Assembly: GCF_001593005.1 (NCBI RefSeq)
Contig: NZ_LQZQ01000004.1
Coordinates: forward strand, 1 to 64,000
DNA from: Roseivirga ehrenbergii
GTDB lineage: Bacteria; Bacteroidota; Bacteroidia; Cytophagales; Cyclobacteriaceae
DNA length: 64,000 nucleotides
Direction: 5' to 3'
Shown: positions 23,811 through 32,698 of the stretch, one piece after another
Layout: each line of letters begins with the position of its first letter
Numbering within the stretch: the first letter of the stretch is position 1
Notes under the pieces: generated by a model
What the model saw: the letters and a program-made list of their open reading frames with translations, nothing else
What the model was told of the DNA's origin: nothing
Databases searched by the model: none
Position numbers and translations under genes: made by a program

Positions 23811-24761
23811 CTAGAAACCCAGCGTAACTCCTACGTTGATTACATTCTTTATCTGAATATCGCGTCCTTTGGTGCCATCATTTCTCGTAAGCGTAATGTC
23901 GTCATCGTAAATCAACTGAGAACTAATATTGGTTGAAAGGTAATTGTTCACTTTTAGCTTAAACGAAGCCTCTAGATTCACTACCGTATTCGGGAACTTC
24001 TCATAATTAGAAAAGAGGTTGAAGTTTCCTAAAAACGACACATTTTCAACTACATCCTTTTTATAAGTGCCTGTTAAACTGATACCTGCTTCTGGCCTAA
24101 TTTGGTCTCCTGGGTTAATACCAAAAGCTCCTGCGTTAGACAGAGAATCATTCAGTACAAAAGTAAAACGACCAGTAAATGGTGCTAGTGTGGCAGTTAT
24201 CGTCTGCTCATCTCTATATGAGAGCCCCAAAGAAGCTTGTAAATAACCAGGCGCCATAAAGTTGGATATCAAGGTCCTCTCAATCTGGTCTGTACCTGCT
24301 ATTTTTTTATTCTTGTAACCTTCATCCATCTGGGTTTGAAAATTGATGGAGGTAGTCAAAAGCACTTTTTCAGTAAATTTCTGGCTGTACTTAGAGTTTA
24401 GAATGACTTGATCATCGGTTTTTACAAAACGATTTTTTGAGTCACCATTTCTAATTAAACCGTAGCTAATTTTAAATCTGTTTTGCCATACCGCTCCTTC
24501 CTTCTCGTAATTGGCAAAAGTCTCGAACTTTGTACCAATTGCGATAGAAGACTCACCACCAGCAGCCCAGTTGGTTAAGGCTACTTGCTGTAAATTAAAA
24601 TTGAAAGTCCCACCATTTTTCCAGTAATTGATGGTATCAGCTGGCGGTGGTTCAGAATCAGGAGGCAACAAAAACTCGATCTCGTCTTGCCCATTAACAA
24701 TCGAAATAGAGGTAAGTAAAATAAATATAACTAGTAGGTAACGATTCATTCTTCTCTTCAT
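23811..24761 (-). CDS. DUF3078 family outer-membrane-associated protein
   Basis: Protein of about 316 residues with a signal peptide (hydrophobic YLLVIFILLTSISIV, cleavage near NGQ). The stretch WKNGGTFNFNLQQVALTNWA is the hallmark of DUF3078, and the rest consists of alternating beta strands suggestive of an outer-membrane barrel. Three possible starts exist; the second (MKRRMNRY) was taken because it gives a regular signal peptide, and MNRY four codons later is equally possible. It follows the lytic transglycosylase gene by 43 bases, so it probably shares its transcript. Molecular function is unknown. Confidence 0.8.
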   Translation of the reverse strand: MKRRMNRYLLVIFILLTSISIVNGQDEIEFLLPPDSEPPPADTINYWKNGGTFNFNLQQVALTNWAAGGESSIAIGTKFETFANYEKEGAVWQNRFKISYGLIRNGDSKNRFVKTDDQVILNSKYSQKFTEKVLLTTSINFQTQMDEGYKNKKIAGTDQIERTLISNFMAPGYLQASLGLSYRDEQTITATLAPFTGRFTFVLNDSLSNAGAFGINPGDQIRPEAGISLTGTYKKDVVENVSFLGNFNLFSNYEKFPNTVVNLEASFKLKVNNYLSTNISSQLIYDDDITLTRNDGTKGRDIQIKNVINVGVTLGF

Positions 24762-24804
24762 CTCCAAAATCCGCCCAAAACTATTCAATGATTTTAAGTA
24801 GTCC

Positions 24805-26724
24805 TTAGTTGTCTTGTAGAATTTTCAGACGCTCACCCAAATCAAGGTTATTGTCTGTTTTATTATTCCATTTAAGAATATTCTCAATGGTTACTCCATA
24901 TTTTCTTGATATTCCCCAAAGGGTCTCTCCTTTTTCAACCTCATGGTAAATTTCTCTTACAGTTGCGGTTGGTTTTAAATCAGTCTTTTTCAAAAAATAA
25001 GCTTTAGGTACTACAAGTCTAAGCTCCTGATTTATCTGAAGTCCGTCCATCACGTTGAGTCCATTCCAGTCGATGATGTCATCCAATTCAATGCCATACT
25101 TTTGAGAAATAGCAAAAAAGGATTCCTTTGGCTGAACTACATGAGTAATTATAGTATCAGATGAAGTAGCAATTAGGGCCTTCTTTGTAATCGCCATTTC
25201 AATTTCCTCCACCGATTCTTCCTCTTCTACTTTCACTTTTTTCTCAGGAATAATTTGAGTCTGCTTTTTAATCGGTTGCTCTGGCGGACTCACCTCTTTG
25301 ATCATTTTATCCTCAGGAGTAGGGTCGTCTTTAGGAAGAATCACATCTGTATACTCTATTGGAATATTGGCAGGACGAATGAATCTCAGCCAAAGTACTC
25401 TGCCCACTTTAAGCTGTTCGGCCTCTCTCATTCTGTTTTTCTGAAGGAGCTTTTTATACTTTATGCCGTAATCTTGAGAAATACTCCATAGGGTTTCGCC
25501 TGGCTGTACAATATGGTAATGTACTTTACCTCTGTTTTTCTTATTCTTAACGTAATAATAAGCTCCGCTTTTTAGCCTGCTGTTATCGCCTAGGTCGTTG
25601 TATTTTCTTATTTTCGATTCACTCTTCCCTACTCTATTAGCCAGTGTTTTTACATTATCGTTTGATCGTGCACGAATAGCATCAATCCCATTCATTTCAA
25701 TTTGATCGGGTTCATATGCGCTTGCTATATTTCCTGTTATACGAGGAAAAATACCGATATTTCCTTCAACTGGTCGAACACCAGAATATGTACTTCGATT
25801 ACTATTACTCTCTTTAGTGGGTTGTTTTGTTACACCTGCTTGGGAAGATTGAGTGGTCTTCTTCACCTCTTCACGTTTAGGCTCTTCTGTATTTTGGGCT
25901 ATCGGGCGGCTACCTGACTTAACAGGATAGATTACCTTGTACGATTTCTCATCTGGAATTCTTGAACCCACCAACCATTTGTTCAAGTTTTTTAATTCTT
26001 CTAAATCAACGTTTACTTCCCTACTTACATCGTGCAAAGTTTTACCTCGCCCCTCATAAGTAGCCAATTGCAATTCAGGGTTCTTTCTTCCTCGCCCTAC
26101 GTAATCTTGAAAAGCCAGTTTATGGGCAATGTATTTTTTTAAATACCAATGTGTCTTACCATCAATTTCAACCTTTTTCGCTCCGTAATCTTTTTCGGGA
26201 ATACTTCTTTGCGCTCCGCCCAAGCCTTGTAAATACGACTGCATTGACCACAGCCAGTTGTCGAAAACGAAATTACTTCTTTTGAAATACTTGGTAGCGC
26301 CTACAGTTGAGGCAATAATATGCTTGCGTTCATCCACTACCCCATCTACCCTAAGCCCGAGTTCTTGTGCCGAAGCTTTTTTGAACTGCCAAAAACCCAC
26401 TGCATTTGAAGTAGACACAGCATCGGAAACAAATTGTCCTTCTTGAATGGCCAAATACTTGAAGTCGTCAGGAATTCCTTCGTTTTTCAATACCTCCTCT
26501 ACCATTCCCATATAAAGATTGGAGCGATCTACCAATAACTGAAAGTGATATTGACTTCGCGTAAGCAAATCGAGTGTTTCCTCAATTTCCTTTTTTGCGC
26601 TGTTGGTAATTTTGAGTTTAACTCCCGCAAACTCCATTTCAGAAGGGACAACCATTGGGGCTTGCGCGAATATGCTCAACGAAGCCATCAAAAAGATGAT
26701 GATTGACGCTATGTATTTTACCAC
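24805..26724 (-). CDS. Lytic transglycosylase with multiple LysM domains (MltD-like)
   Basis: Secreted peptidoglycan enzyme of 639 residues. A signal peptide is followed by an SLT domain (about 50-200), with the catalytic Glu in LAIQEGQF and the conserved SNAVGFWQFKKASA segment. LysM-type repeats follow at about 220-265, 405-450, 530-575 and 595-637, recognisable from GETLW(S/G)IS and related phrases; the first is the weakest. A Pro/Glu/Lys-rich linker lies near 475-515. It cleaves glycan strands and binds the wall through LysM. Two bases separate it from the upstream methyltransferase. Confidence 0.93.
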   Translation of the reverse strand: MVKYIASIIIFLMASLSIFAQAPMVVPSEMEFAGVKLKITNSAKKEIEETLDLLTRSQYHFQLLVDRSNLYMGMVEEVLKNEGIPDDFKYLAIQEGQFVSDAVSTSNAVGFWQFKKASAQELGLRVDGVVDERKHIIASTVGATKYFKRSNFVFDNWLWSMQSYLQGLGGAQRSIPEKDYGAKKVEIDGKTHWYLKKYIAHKLAFQDYVGRGRKNPELQLATYEGRGKTLHDVSREVNVDLEELKNLNKWLVGSRIPDEKSYKVIYPVKSGSRPIAQNTEEPKREEVKKTTQSSQAGVTKQPTKESNSNRSTYSGVRPVEGNIGIFPRITGNIASAYEPDQIEMNGIDAIRARSNDNVKTLANRVGKSESKIRKYNDLGDNSRLKSGAYYYVKNKKNRGKVHYHIVQPGETLWSISQDYGIKYKKLLQKNRMREAEQLKVGRVLWLRFIRPANIPIEYTDVILPKDDPTPEDKMIKEVSPPEQPIKKQTQIIPEKKVKVEEEESVEEIEMAITKKALIATSSDTIITHVVQPKESFFAISQKYGIELDDIIDWNGLNVMDGLQINQELRLVVPKAYFLKKTDLKPTATVREIYHEVEKGETLWGISRKYGVTIENILKWNNKTDNNLDLGERLKILQDN

Positions 26725-26726
26725 GT

Positions 26727-27368
26727 TTATTTTTTCCTTAAAACCATTAACCCATCTCTGATCGGCAAAAGTACATTTTCAACACGATCATCTTCATGGG
26801 TCAAACGGTTAAAATCTAAGATAGCTTGCGTATCCTTGTCGATTTTCTTTTCCGTTTGAACGACTTTCCCACTCCAAAGTACGTTATCGGCAATTATAAA
26901 GCCTCCGGGGCGAACTTTTTCAAACACTAATTTAAAGTAATTGTAGTAATTAGCTTTATCGGCATCAATAAAAACTAGGTCGAACGGCCCTTCAATTTCA
27001 GGAATTAGTTCAATAGCGTTCCCTATTCTGAAATCTATGGCATTTGTATAACCCGCTTTTTCGAAATAGCCGCGCACCATTTCTTCCAACTCCTCATTTT
27101 TATCGAGTGTAATCAGCTTTCCTCCTTCTGTCAAACCTTCAGCCATACAAAGCGCAGAATAGCCAGTATAGGTGCCGATTTCTAAAATTCGAGATGGCTT
27201 GATCATATGGCTGATCATCGACAAAGCCCTGCCTTGTAAGTGACCCGAAAGCATACGCGGCATCATTACTTTGGCGTGGGTTTCACGGTTCAAATCCATC
27301 AAAAGCTCCGATTCGGGGTCGGTGTGAGCTTCAACGTATTTCTGAATATCTTCGGGAATAAACTCCAT
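26727..27368 (-). CDS. SAM-dependent O-methyltransferase (COMT-like)
   Basis: Cytoplasmic class I methyltransferase of 213 residues of the Methyltransf_3 family. The SAM-binding motif is LEIGTYTGYSAL and the metal-binding segment is DLVFIDADKANY, with the later ADNVLWSGKV typical of the family. The natural substrate is probably a catechol-like or other hydroxylated small molecule. Its start overlaps the stop of the M16 protease by one base (TAATG), implying coupled translation. Confidence 0.92.
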   Translation of the reverse strand: MEFIPEDIQKYVEAHTDPESELLMDLNRETHAKVMMPRMLSGHLQGRALSMISHMIKPSRILEIGTYTGYSALCMAEGLTEGGKLITLDKNEELEEMVRGYFEKAGYTNAIDFRIGNAIELIPEIEGPFDLVFIDADKANYYNYFKLVFEKVRPGGFIIADNVLWSGKVVQTEKKIDKDTQAILDFNRLTHEDDRVENVLLPIRDGLMVLRKK

Positions 27369-28603
27369 TAGTTCTCTGGTAAAAAAGTTAAATGGCTCAA
27401 TTGATTTTCATTTAGCTGCTCGTTGGCTACTTCAATAAGATCAGATGAAGACACCGCTCTAATTTTTTCAAAGATTGACTCGAGGCTGTCAATTCGGTTT
27501 TTATCCAAAATGCTTTTGCCCATCATCAGCATTAAGCCCGTATTATTTTCTTCGCTCATGGCCAATTGACCAAGTATTTGTTCTTTGGCCATATGCAACT
27601 GCATAGTTCCCAAAGGGACTTCTCTTAATTTCTGTAATTCTTTTAATACCAGCTTTCGTCCCCTTTCCACTTGACCTGTTTCTGTGCCGAAGAAAATGGA
27701 AAAGAGGCCTGTATCTGAAAAAGGATGATAACTGGCATCTATGCTATAGACAAAGCCATACTTTTCGCGAAGCGCGAGGTTCAACCTAGAATTCATGCCC
27801 GGACCACCCAAAATATTCATCAACATATAAAAAGGAAGTCGTTTGGGGTGACCAATGGGGTAAGCTGTGCAACCAATGGCACATTGGGCTTGAGTAATAT
27901 TTCTGAAAATGACTTCGGTATTGGGAACATAGTCACCAAAAAGCACACGTTCTCTCTGTCCGATGTGATGTGGTATTGGTTCGAAGTACTTGGCCGCTAG
28001 TTTTTGAATTTTCTTTAATGACACATTGCCCACACAAGAAAAAACGATTCGTTCTGTATTGAGATTAGTTTTCAGGAAAGCCTTGAAATCTTCTCGCTGA
28101 AAAGATTTCACGCTATCGGAAGTGCCTAAAATATTTTTACCAAGCGGATGATCTCCAAAAACAACACGATCGAATTCATCTTGGATGGCGTCTTCTGGAC
28201 TATCGTGGTACAAGGACATTTCTTCTAAAATCACTCCTCGTTCCTTTTCAATTTGTTTTTCAGGAAAAATAGAATCGAAAGTGATGTCTTGTAGCAACTC
28301 AAAAGCCGACTCCATGTGCTTGTCTAACACTGAAGCATAGAAGCAGATTTTCTCTTTGGTAGTGTAGGCATTCAGCTCTCCGCCAACAGCATCGAGCTTA
28401 TTCAGAATGTGATAGGCCTTCCGCTTTTTGGTGCCTTTAAAGGCCATATGTTCCCAAAAATGAGCAATCCCCAGTTGGTCTTCGCGCTCATCGCGGCTAC
28501 CAATGTCCAACACAAATCCGCAGTGGACAATCTTGGTATTGCTCACCTCTTTGTGCACTACACGAATGCCATTGGGTAAAGTAAAAACATTATAATCGAC
28601 CAT
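27368..28603 (-). CDS. M16 family zinc peptidase (pitrilysin-like)
   Basis: Metallopeptidase of 411 residues of the mitochondrial-processing-peptidase type. The inverted zinc motif HxxEH is seen in HFWEHMAFKGT, with the downstream Glu in ERGVILEEM. There is no obvious signal peptide, so it is probably cytoplasmic. It has the usual two-domain half-size architecture. It is the first gene of a four-gene operon with the methyltransferase, transglycosylase and DUF3078 genes. Confidence 0.94.
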   Translation of the reverse strand: MVDYNVFTLPNGIRVVHKEVSNTKIVHCGFVLDIGSRDEREDQLGIAHFWEHMAFKGTKKRKAYHILNKLDAVGGELNAYTTKEKICFYASVLDKHMESAFELLQDITFDSIFPEKQIEKERGVILEEMSLYHDSPEDAIQDEFDRVVFGDHPLGKNILGTSDSVKSFQREDFKAFLKTNLNTERIVFSCVGNVSLKKIQKLAAKYFEPIPHHIGQRERVLFGDYVPNTEVIFRNITQAQCAIGCTAYPIGHPKRLPFYMLMNILGGPGMNSRLNLALREKYGFVYSIDASYHPFSDTGLFSIFFGTETGQVERGRKLVLKELQKLREVPLGTMQLHMAKEQILGQLAMSEENNTGLMLMMGKSILDKNRIDSLESIFEKIRAVSSSDLIEVANEQLNENQLSHLTFLPEN

Positions 28604-28624
28604 CGCAGCATCTCCTTAAAACGA

Positions 28625-28632
28625 CAAAGGTA
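28625..28632 (-). promoter_or_regulatory. Putative -7 promoter element of the M16 operon
   Basis: The minus strand reads TACCTTTG, matching TAnnTTTG, 21 bases before the start codon. A convincing -33 TTG at the right distance was not found. Confidence 0.5.
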
Positions 28633-28687
28633 TAAGTTTTAAGAGAAAAGAGTACCTTAAGTTTCTGGTGTAGCCCGTAAGCCACCC

Positions 28688-28720
28688 AACTCTCCAAAGG
28701 TTCAGAACCCTTGGAGAGTT
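28688..28720. repeat. REP-like hairpin element, copy 1
   Basis: AACTCTCCAA (28688-28697) and TTGGAGAGTT (28711-28720) pair perfectly around the loop AGGTTCAGAACCC. A diverged copy with the same arms and a related loop lies at 30120-30152. Both are intergenic, so this is an interspersed palindromic element. The loop is not followed by T residues, so it is not a classic terminator. Confidence 0.8.
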
Positions 28721-28914
28721 AAAGCACTCTTTCATTCTATTCAAGTGTCAATATCTACTGTGAGATTCAATACATCCAAAAAACCAAAACACATGCTTTT
28801 TATTATTCCAATAAAAAGTGTTGTAACTTAGCCAATATGGTTTTTAACTAAAGTACGAATTGATAAAGTAAGAGCCATAAAAGCAAGAAATCTTTAAAGA
28901 AGCTTTCATAACCG

Positions 28915-30066
28915 ATGTCAAAGTTTATAAATACACGTACAGCTGCGCTTTTGATTTTCACTTTTACGATTTATGGATACGGTTATGGACAGACCCGTGA
29001 TATTAAGCCCTATAATTCCTTCCCTAAAAATGAAAGCCTTAAGCATTCAAAAATCCAAATCAATGAAGTCCTATATCCAGAGTCAATTCACTTAATAGAT
29101 GATTTGGCTATAATAATGGATCAGAAATCGGACTATGCTGTTCACTTTTTCAAACTATCGGATTGGTCTTTGATAGCGCAGTATGGAACCAGAGGCAATG
29201 GCCCTGCCGAAGTACAAACCCTTAAATTTCATGGGCAATTTATTAAAGAAGGCAACGAAACTTACCTGTGGTTTTCAGATTTCAAAACTTTCAGACTCAA
29301 AAAAATAAGTTTGAGTGGAATGCTCAACAACATCAAAACAGAGCCTGTAATCTCCTATAAATTACCACCAGAACTGGCAATGACCTATGATGATATTTAT
29401 GCCGTTTCTGACAACGAATTTATAGGTACAATACAGGGTAACATATTTGATTTCACGGATGACCCGAAGGCAGGCCGCTTTTTCAATTTAAATATGAGTG
29501 ACAAAAACATTAAATGGACCCCCAATTTCCCCGAGCAAAAACTACAAGGCCCCAAAGAAAAACTCGGATATCTCTATTCATCCCATACAACCTTCAATAA
29601 CAGCACCAATCAAATTGCTTCTGCATTGAGATACTATGATAGAATAGATATTATAGATGTTGTGAAAGATAAAGCCTTAACGGTAGTGCAAGAGGACAAT
29701 GTGAAATTCAAAGAAGTAGACTTAACAGACGACTACTACCTTACCCCACCCAAAACAAGGTTTTATAACGGTCTCGGCTATAGCACAGACAAGTTTATCT
29801 ATTTTTTCTATTCCAATACTACAGCACAGCAAGGCATCGATTTTTATAAAGGCTTAACATCAAATTATCCAAATAAGGAGCTTCTGGTTTTCGACTGGGA
29901 GGGAAACCCTGTGTATCATGCCCAATTAGACAAACCTAGCTTGGGGTCATTCTTTGTGGATGAAAAAACATGGAAACTCTATGCAATAGATGGGTATCCA
30001 GAAAATGAAGACGACATGATTATATCTTATAGCCTTCCAAATTTACTGGGTGAAAAGCGTAAATAA
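28915..30066 (+). CDS. Secreted BF3164/TolB-like beta-propeller protein, unknown function
   Basis: Protein of 383 residues with a signal peptide (ALLIFTFTIYGYGYGQ). The stretch YGTRGNGPAEVQ and the preceding VHFFKLSDWSLIAQ resemble the BF3164-like family, which folds as a six-bladed propeller in the Bacteroidota cell envelope. There is no lipobox Cys, so it is probably periplasmic or secreted rather than lipidated. It stands alone between two hairpin repeats. Confidence 0.7.
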   Translation: MSKFINTRTAALLIFTFTIYGYGYGQTRDIKPYNSFPKNESLKHSKIQINEVLYPESIHLIDDLAIIMDQKSDYAVHFFKLSDWSLIAQYGTRGNGPAEVQTLKFHGQFIKEGNETYLWFSDFKTFRLKKISLSGMLNNIKTEPVISYKLPPELAMTYDDIYAVSDNEFIGTIQGNIFDFTDDPKAGRFFNLNMSDKNIKWTPNFPEQKLQGPKEKLGYLYSSHTTFNNSTNQIASALRYYDRIDIIDVVKDKALTVVQEDNVKFKEVDLTDDYYLTPPKTRFYNGLGYSTDKFIYFFYSNTTAQQGIDFYKGLTSNYPNKELLVFDWEGNPVYHAQLDKPSLGSFFVDEKTWKLYAIDGYPENEDDMIISYSLPNLLGEKRK

Positions 30067-30119
30067 CTTCGACTTCGAAGTTTATGTAGATGTATCTGAT
30101 TTTATTCCAAGGCCACCTA

Positions 30120-30152
30120 AACTCTCCATGTGGTCAGAATCCTTGGAGAGTT
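30120..30152. repeat. REP-like hairpin element, copy 2
   Basis: AACTCTCCA (30120-30128) pairs with TGGAGAGTT (30144-30152). It is the second copy of the element at 28688. Its right arm contains the TTG that serves as the -33 element of the glycosyltransferase promoter. Confidence 0.8.
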
Positions 30153-30171
30153 GAAGAAAGCACTATATTTG
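30143..30171 (+). promoter_or_regulatory. Bacteroidota-type promoter of the glycosyltransferase gene
   Basis: TTG (30143-30145), an 18-base spacer, then TATATTTG (30164-30171). Transcription would begin about 30177, just before the ATG at 30180. This supports that start over an in-frame ATG at 30090, which lies upstream of the promoter. Confidence 0.65.
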
Positions 30172-30179
30172 CCAGCAGT

Positions 30180-31181
30180 ATGACTTACGGAAAGATTCTT
30201 ATCATTCAAACGGCCTTTATTGGTGATGTAATTCTGGCAACCTCGCTGATCGAAAAAATACATCAGTATTACCCAGAAGCCAAAATAGACTTTCTGTTAC
30301 GCAAGGGCAATGAAGCCCTGTTGAACAATCACCCGAAACTTGGAGAGGTGCTGGTTTGGGATAAAAAAGGAGGGAAATACCGTAACCTCTTTAAGCTCCT
30401 TGGCAGAATTAGAAAGGGCAACTACGACTTGGTGGTGAACGTTCAGCGTTTTGCCAATTCAGGAATGCTTACTGCTTTTAGTGGCGCAAAGGAAAAAATT
30501 GGCTTCGATAAAAACCCTTTTGCTTGGGCATTTACGAAAAAGGTAACCCATAAAATTGAAGAAGGAACACACGAGGTGGAACGCAATAATGAGTTAATTA
30601 AAGCCATTAGCGATGACACGCTTCAGCGCCCGGTACTTTATCCTTCCACTTCCGATTTTGAAAAAGTAGCCACCTATAAAACCGAACCTTTTGTCTGCAT
30701 GGCACCCGCCTCGGTTTGGTTTACCAAGCAATTCCCAAAAGAGAAATGGGTGGAATTGATTCAATCACTTGAATTCTCTGGCAACATCTATTTGATTGGT
30801 GCGCCTAACGATGTGGCGCTTTGTGATGAAATCATTGCGCAAGGGGGAAACCCAAAAGCACAGAACCTTTGCGGAAAAATGAATTTACTTCAGTCGGCTG
30901 CATTGATGAAAGATGCGGTAATGAATTATGTGAATGACTCTGCCCCTATGCATTTGGCTTCTGCCATGAATGCTAAAACCACAGCCATTTACTGTTCTAC
31001 TGTTCCTGAATTTGGTTTTGGTCCTTTGGCTGAAAACGCTAGAATTGCTGAAGTTTCAGAAAAACTAGACTGCCGACCTTGCGGACTGCATGGCTTTAAA
31101 GAATGTCCGAAAGGCCATTTTAAATGTGGAAGGGATATTCAAATCGCAAAACTACTTTTGAATAAAAATGAGGAAGCGTAA
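30180..31181 (+). CDS. Glycosyltransferase family 9 (heptosyltransferase-like)
   Basis: Protein of 333 residues from the chosen start, MTYGKILIIQTAFIGD. The frame opens 30 codons earlier, but that part translates the hairpin repeat and promoter. GT9 features are the N-terminal QTAFIGDVILATSL, the donor-site region CMAPASVWFTKQFP, NDSAPMHLASAM, and a C-terminal Cys-rich CRPCGLHGFKECP typical of heptosyltransferases. It probably transfers a sugar during lipopolysaccharide core synthesis at the inner membrane. Confidence 0.92.
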   Translation: MTYGKILIIQTAFIGDVILATSLIEKIHQYYPEAKIDFLLRKGNEALLNNHPKLGEVLVWDKKGGKYRNLFKLLGRIRKGNYDLVVNVQRFANSGMLTAFSGAKEKIGFDKNPFAWAFTKKVTHKIEEGTHEVERNNELIKAISDDTLQRPVLYPSTSDFEKVATYKTEPFVCMAPASVWFTKQFPKEKWVELIQSLEFSGNIYLIGAPNDVALCDEIIAQGGNPKAQNLCGKMNLLQSAALMKDAVMNYVNDSAPMHLASAMNAKTTAIYCSTVPEFGFGPLAENARIAEVSEKLDCRPCGLHGFKECPKGHFKCGRDIQIAKLLLNKNEEA

Positions 31182-31294
31182 GGCTTTAACCCTAACAATT
31201 TAACAGCAGGATTTTAGACTTAAAAAAAGAAAATGGTTATTCTTGCTGACTATTATTCTCGCTAACCCATGCCGTTTGGCAAAGGATTGACCGT

Positions 31295-32125
31295 ATGAAA
31301 ACTACTGCTTTAATTACCGGAGCTGCCGGTGGAATTGGATTTGAATTTGCCAAAATCGCCTCTCAAGCCAATTATTCCCTATTTCTTATTGATGTGAATG
31401 AAACATTATTGGCGGAGAAAAAAGCAGAGCTTTCTATCATGTTCCCTCAAACGGACATTCACCTATTGGTTTGTAACTTGGCAGAGAAGGGCATTGCAGA
31501 GAAAATTCATCAATACATTATTGAACAGCAACTGCTTATTGAAATCCTTTTCAACAATGCCGGCTTTGGCAATTTTGGGCACTTTCTGGAAACAGACTGG
31601 GCAAAGGATGAAGCTATGCTCAACGTACACATGGTAACGACTACTCACCTTACCAAGCTCTTGCTTCCCGGTATGATACAGAGAAAGAAAGGCTACATTT
31701 TAAATAATGCTTCCGTAGCTGCCTTTGTTCCAGGCCCACTGATGTCTACTTACCATGCTTCAAAAGCATATTTACTTTCATTCACTCAAGCATTGGCCAA
31801 TGAGCTGAAAGGAACTGGGGTTTCCGCCACTGTATTATGTCCAGGAATGACAAAAACGGGCTTTGCTAAAGCCAACGGTAATGATGACCCGAACATTAAA
31901 TTCAATATTGCTTCTGCCGAAGACGTAGCGCACTTTGCATTTTCATGCATGATTAAAGGTCAGCCTGTGGCTGTACCTGGCGTATGGAATAAGTTAAGTG
32001 CTTTTTTACCTAGACTTCTGAGCCGAAATAGAGTGACTAATATGGTTGGGAATATTCAGCGAAAGAATCATGCTAAACGGTCTGACAGTAAACAATTGGC
32101 TCCAGAGTTAAAGCTCAAAGTTTAA
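31295..32125 (+). CDS. Short-chain dehydrogenase/reductase (classical SDR)
   Basis: NAD(P)-dependent oxidoreductase of 276 residues. The cofactor motif is TGAAGGIG, the structural motif FNNAGFG, the catalytic Ser lies in LNNASVAAF, and the active Tyr-Lys are intact in YHASK. It resembles the DltE/YqjQ-like group that acts on lipids or small ketones. The substrate is unknown. It is separate from the pterin operon 165 bases downstream. Confidence 0.9.
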   Translation: MKTTALITGAAGGIGFEFAKIASQANYSLFLIDVNETLLAEKKAELSIMFPQTDIHLLVCNLAEKGIAEKIHQYIIEQQLLIEILFNNAGFGNFGHFLETDWAKDEAMLNVHMVTTTHLTKLLLPGMIQRKKGYILNNASVAAFVPGPLMSTYHASKAYLLSFTQALANELKGTGVSATVLCPGMTKTGFAKANGNDDPNIKFNIASAEDVAHFAFSCMIKGQPVAVPGVWNKLSAFLPRLLSRNRVTNMVGNIQRKNHAKRSDSKQLAPELKLKV

Positions 32126-32178
32126 TATTTATAAAGCCTTCTACTTCTTTAACCGACTCATTTATTAGAATTTAGATT

Positions 32179-32215
32179 TTTTGTTCAATTATTTTATATC
32201 GTTCTTTGAACAAAA
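32179..32215. promoter_or_regulatory. Inverted repeat upstream of the pterin operon, possible operator
   Basis: TTTTGTTCAA (32179-32188) and TTGAACAAAA (32206-32215) are perfect inverted repeats separated by 17 bases. Neither strand has a T run after the stem, so a terminator is unlikely. It lies 76 bases before the first gene of the operon, a natural place for a regulator to bind. Confidence 0.4.
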
Positions 32216-32290
32216 TCGGTGAACCCAATGTTGGCATCCCGAAACAAAAAAGTAGTAAGCACACTTCTTACTCATTTTTAAATTACCAAA

Positions 32291-32698
32291 ATGAAAATAG
32301 CTGTTTATCGTAAAGAGCATTTTAATGCTGCTCATCGACTTTATAACCCAAAATGGAGTGAAGAGAAGAATGATGAGGTTTTCGGAAAATGCAATAACCC
32401 CTCTTTCCATGGGCATAATTATGAGCTCATTGTCAAAGTTGTGGGCGAGCAAGACCCAGAAACAGGTTATGTCTGCGACATGAAAATCCTAAAGGATATT
32501 ATCAAAACTCATGTTACAGATAAATTCGATCACAAAAACTTGAACTTAGATGTAACCGAATTTAAAAACCTGAATCCAACAGCAGAAAACATTGCAGTGG
32601 TAATCTACAACTTATTGCGCCCAGAAATTGACCAAAAATTAGAATTGAAAATAAGACTCTATGAAACAGAACGGAACTTTGTCGAGTACCCCGCTTAA
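32291..32698 (+). CDS. 6-pyruvoyl-tetrahydropterin synthase-like protein (PTPS/QueD family)
   Basis: Protein of 135 residues. Zinc ligands are His15 (FNAAHRL), His40 and His42, and the catalytic Cys34 sits in CNNPSFHGHNY. The spacing C-x5-HGH is that of the PTPS enzymes making 6-pyruvoyl-tetrahydropterin; QueD has C-x3-HGH. FDHKNLNLDV and PTAENIAVVIYNLL also read like animal PTPS. The substrate is dihydroneopterin triphosphate, the product of the next gene's enzyme. The 3' end overlaps the folE start by 38 bases. Automatic annotation may call it queD; the motif argues for a tetrahydrobiopterin-type reaction. Confidence 0.88.
   Translation: MKIAVYRKEHFNAAHRLYNPKWSEEKNDEVFGKCNNPSFHGHNYELIVKVVGEQDPETGYVCDMKILKDIIKTHVTDKFDHKNLNLDVTEFKNLNPTAENIAVVIYNLLRPEIDQKLELKIRLYETERNFVEYPA

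Larger units (their letters stand above)
28604..28914. other. Divergent intergenic region with promoter box and hairpin repeat
   Basis: The 311 bases between the M16 gene and the propeller-like gene hold a -7 box for the M16 operon (28625-28632) and a REP-like hairpin (28688-28720). Nothing else recognisable was found. Confidence 0.6.

Noticed and set aside
30090..30179. Upstream extension of the glycosyltransferase
   Set aside because: This stretch translates a hairpin repeat and a promoter; the family N-terminus begins at 30180.
31271..31290. A sigma-54 promoter (TTTGGCAAAGGATTGACC) before the SDR at 31295
   Set aside because: Only nine bases separate the GG from the downstream G instead of ten, and it would place the start site after the start codon.
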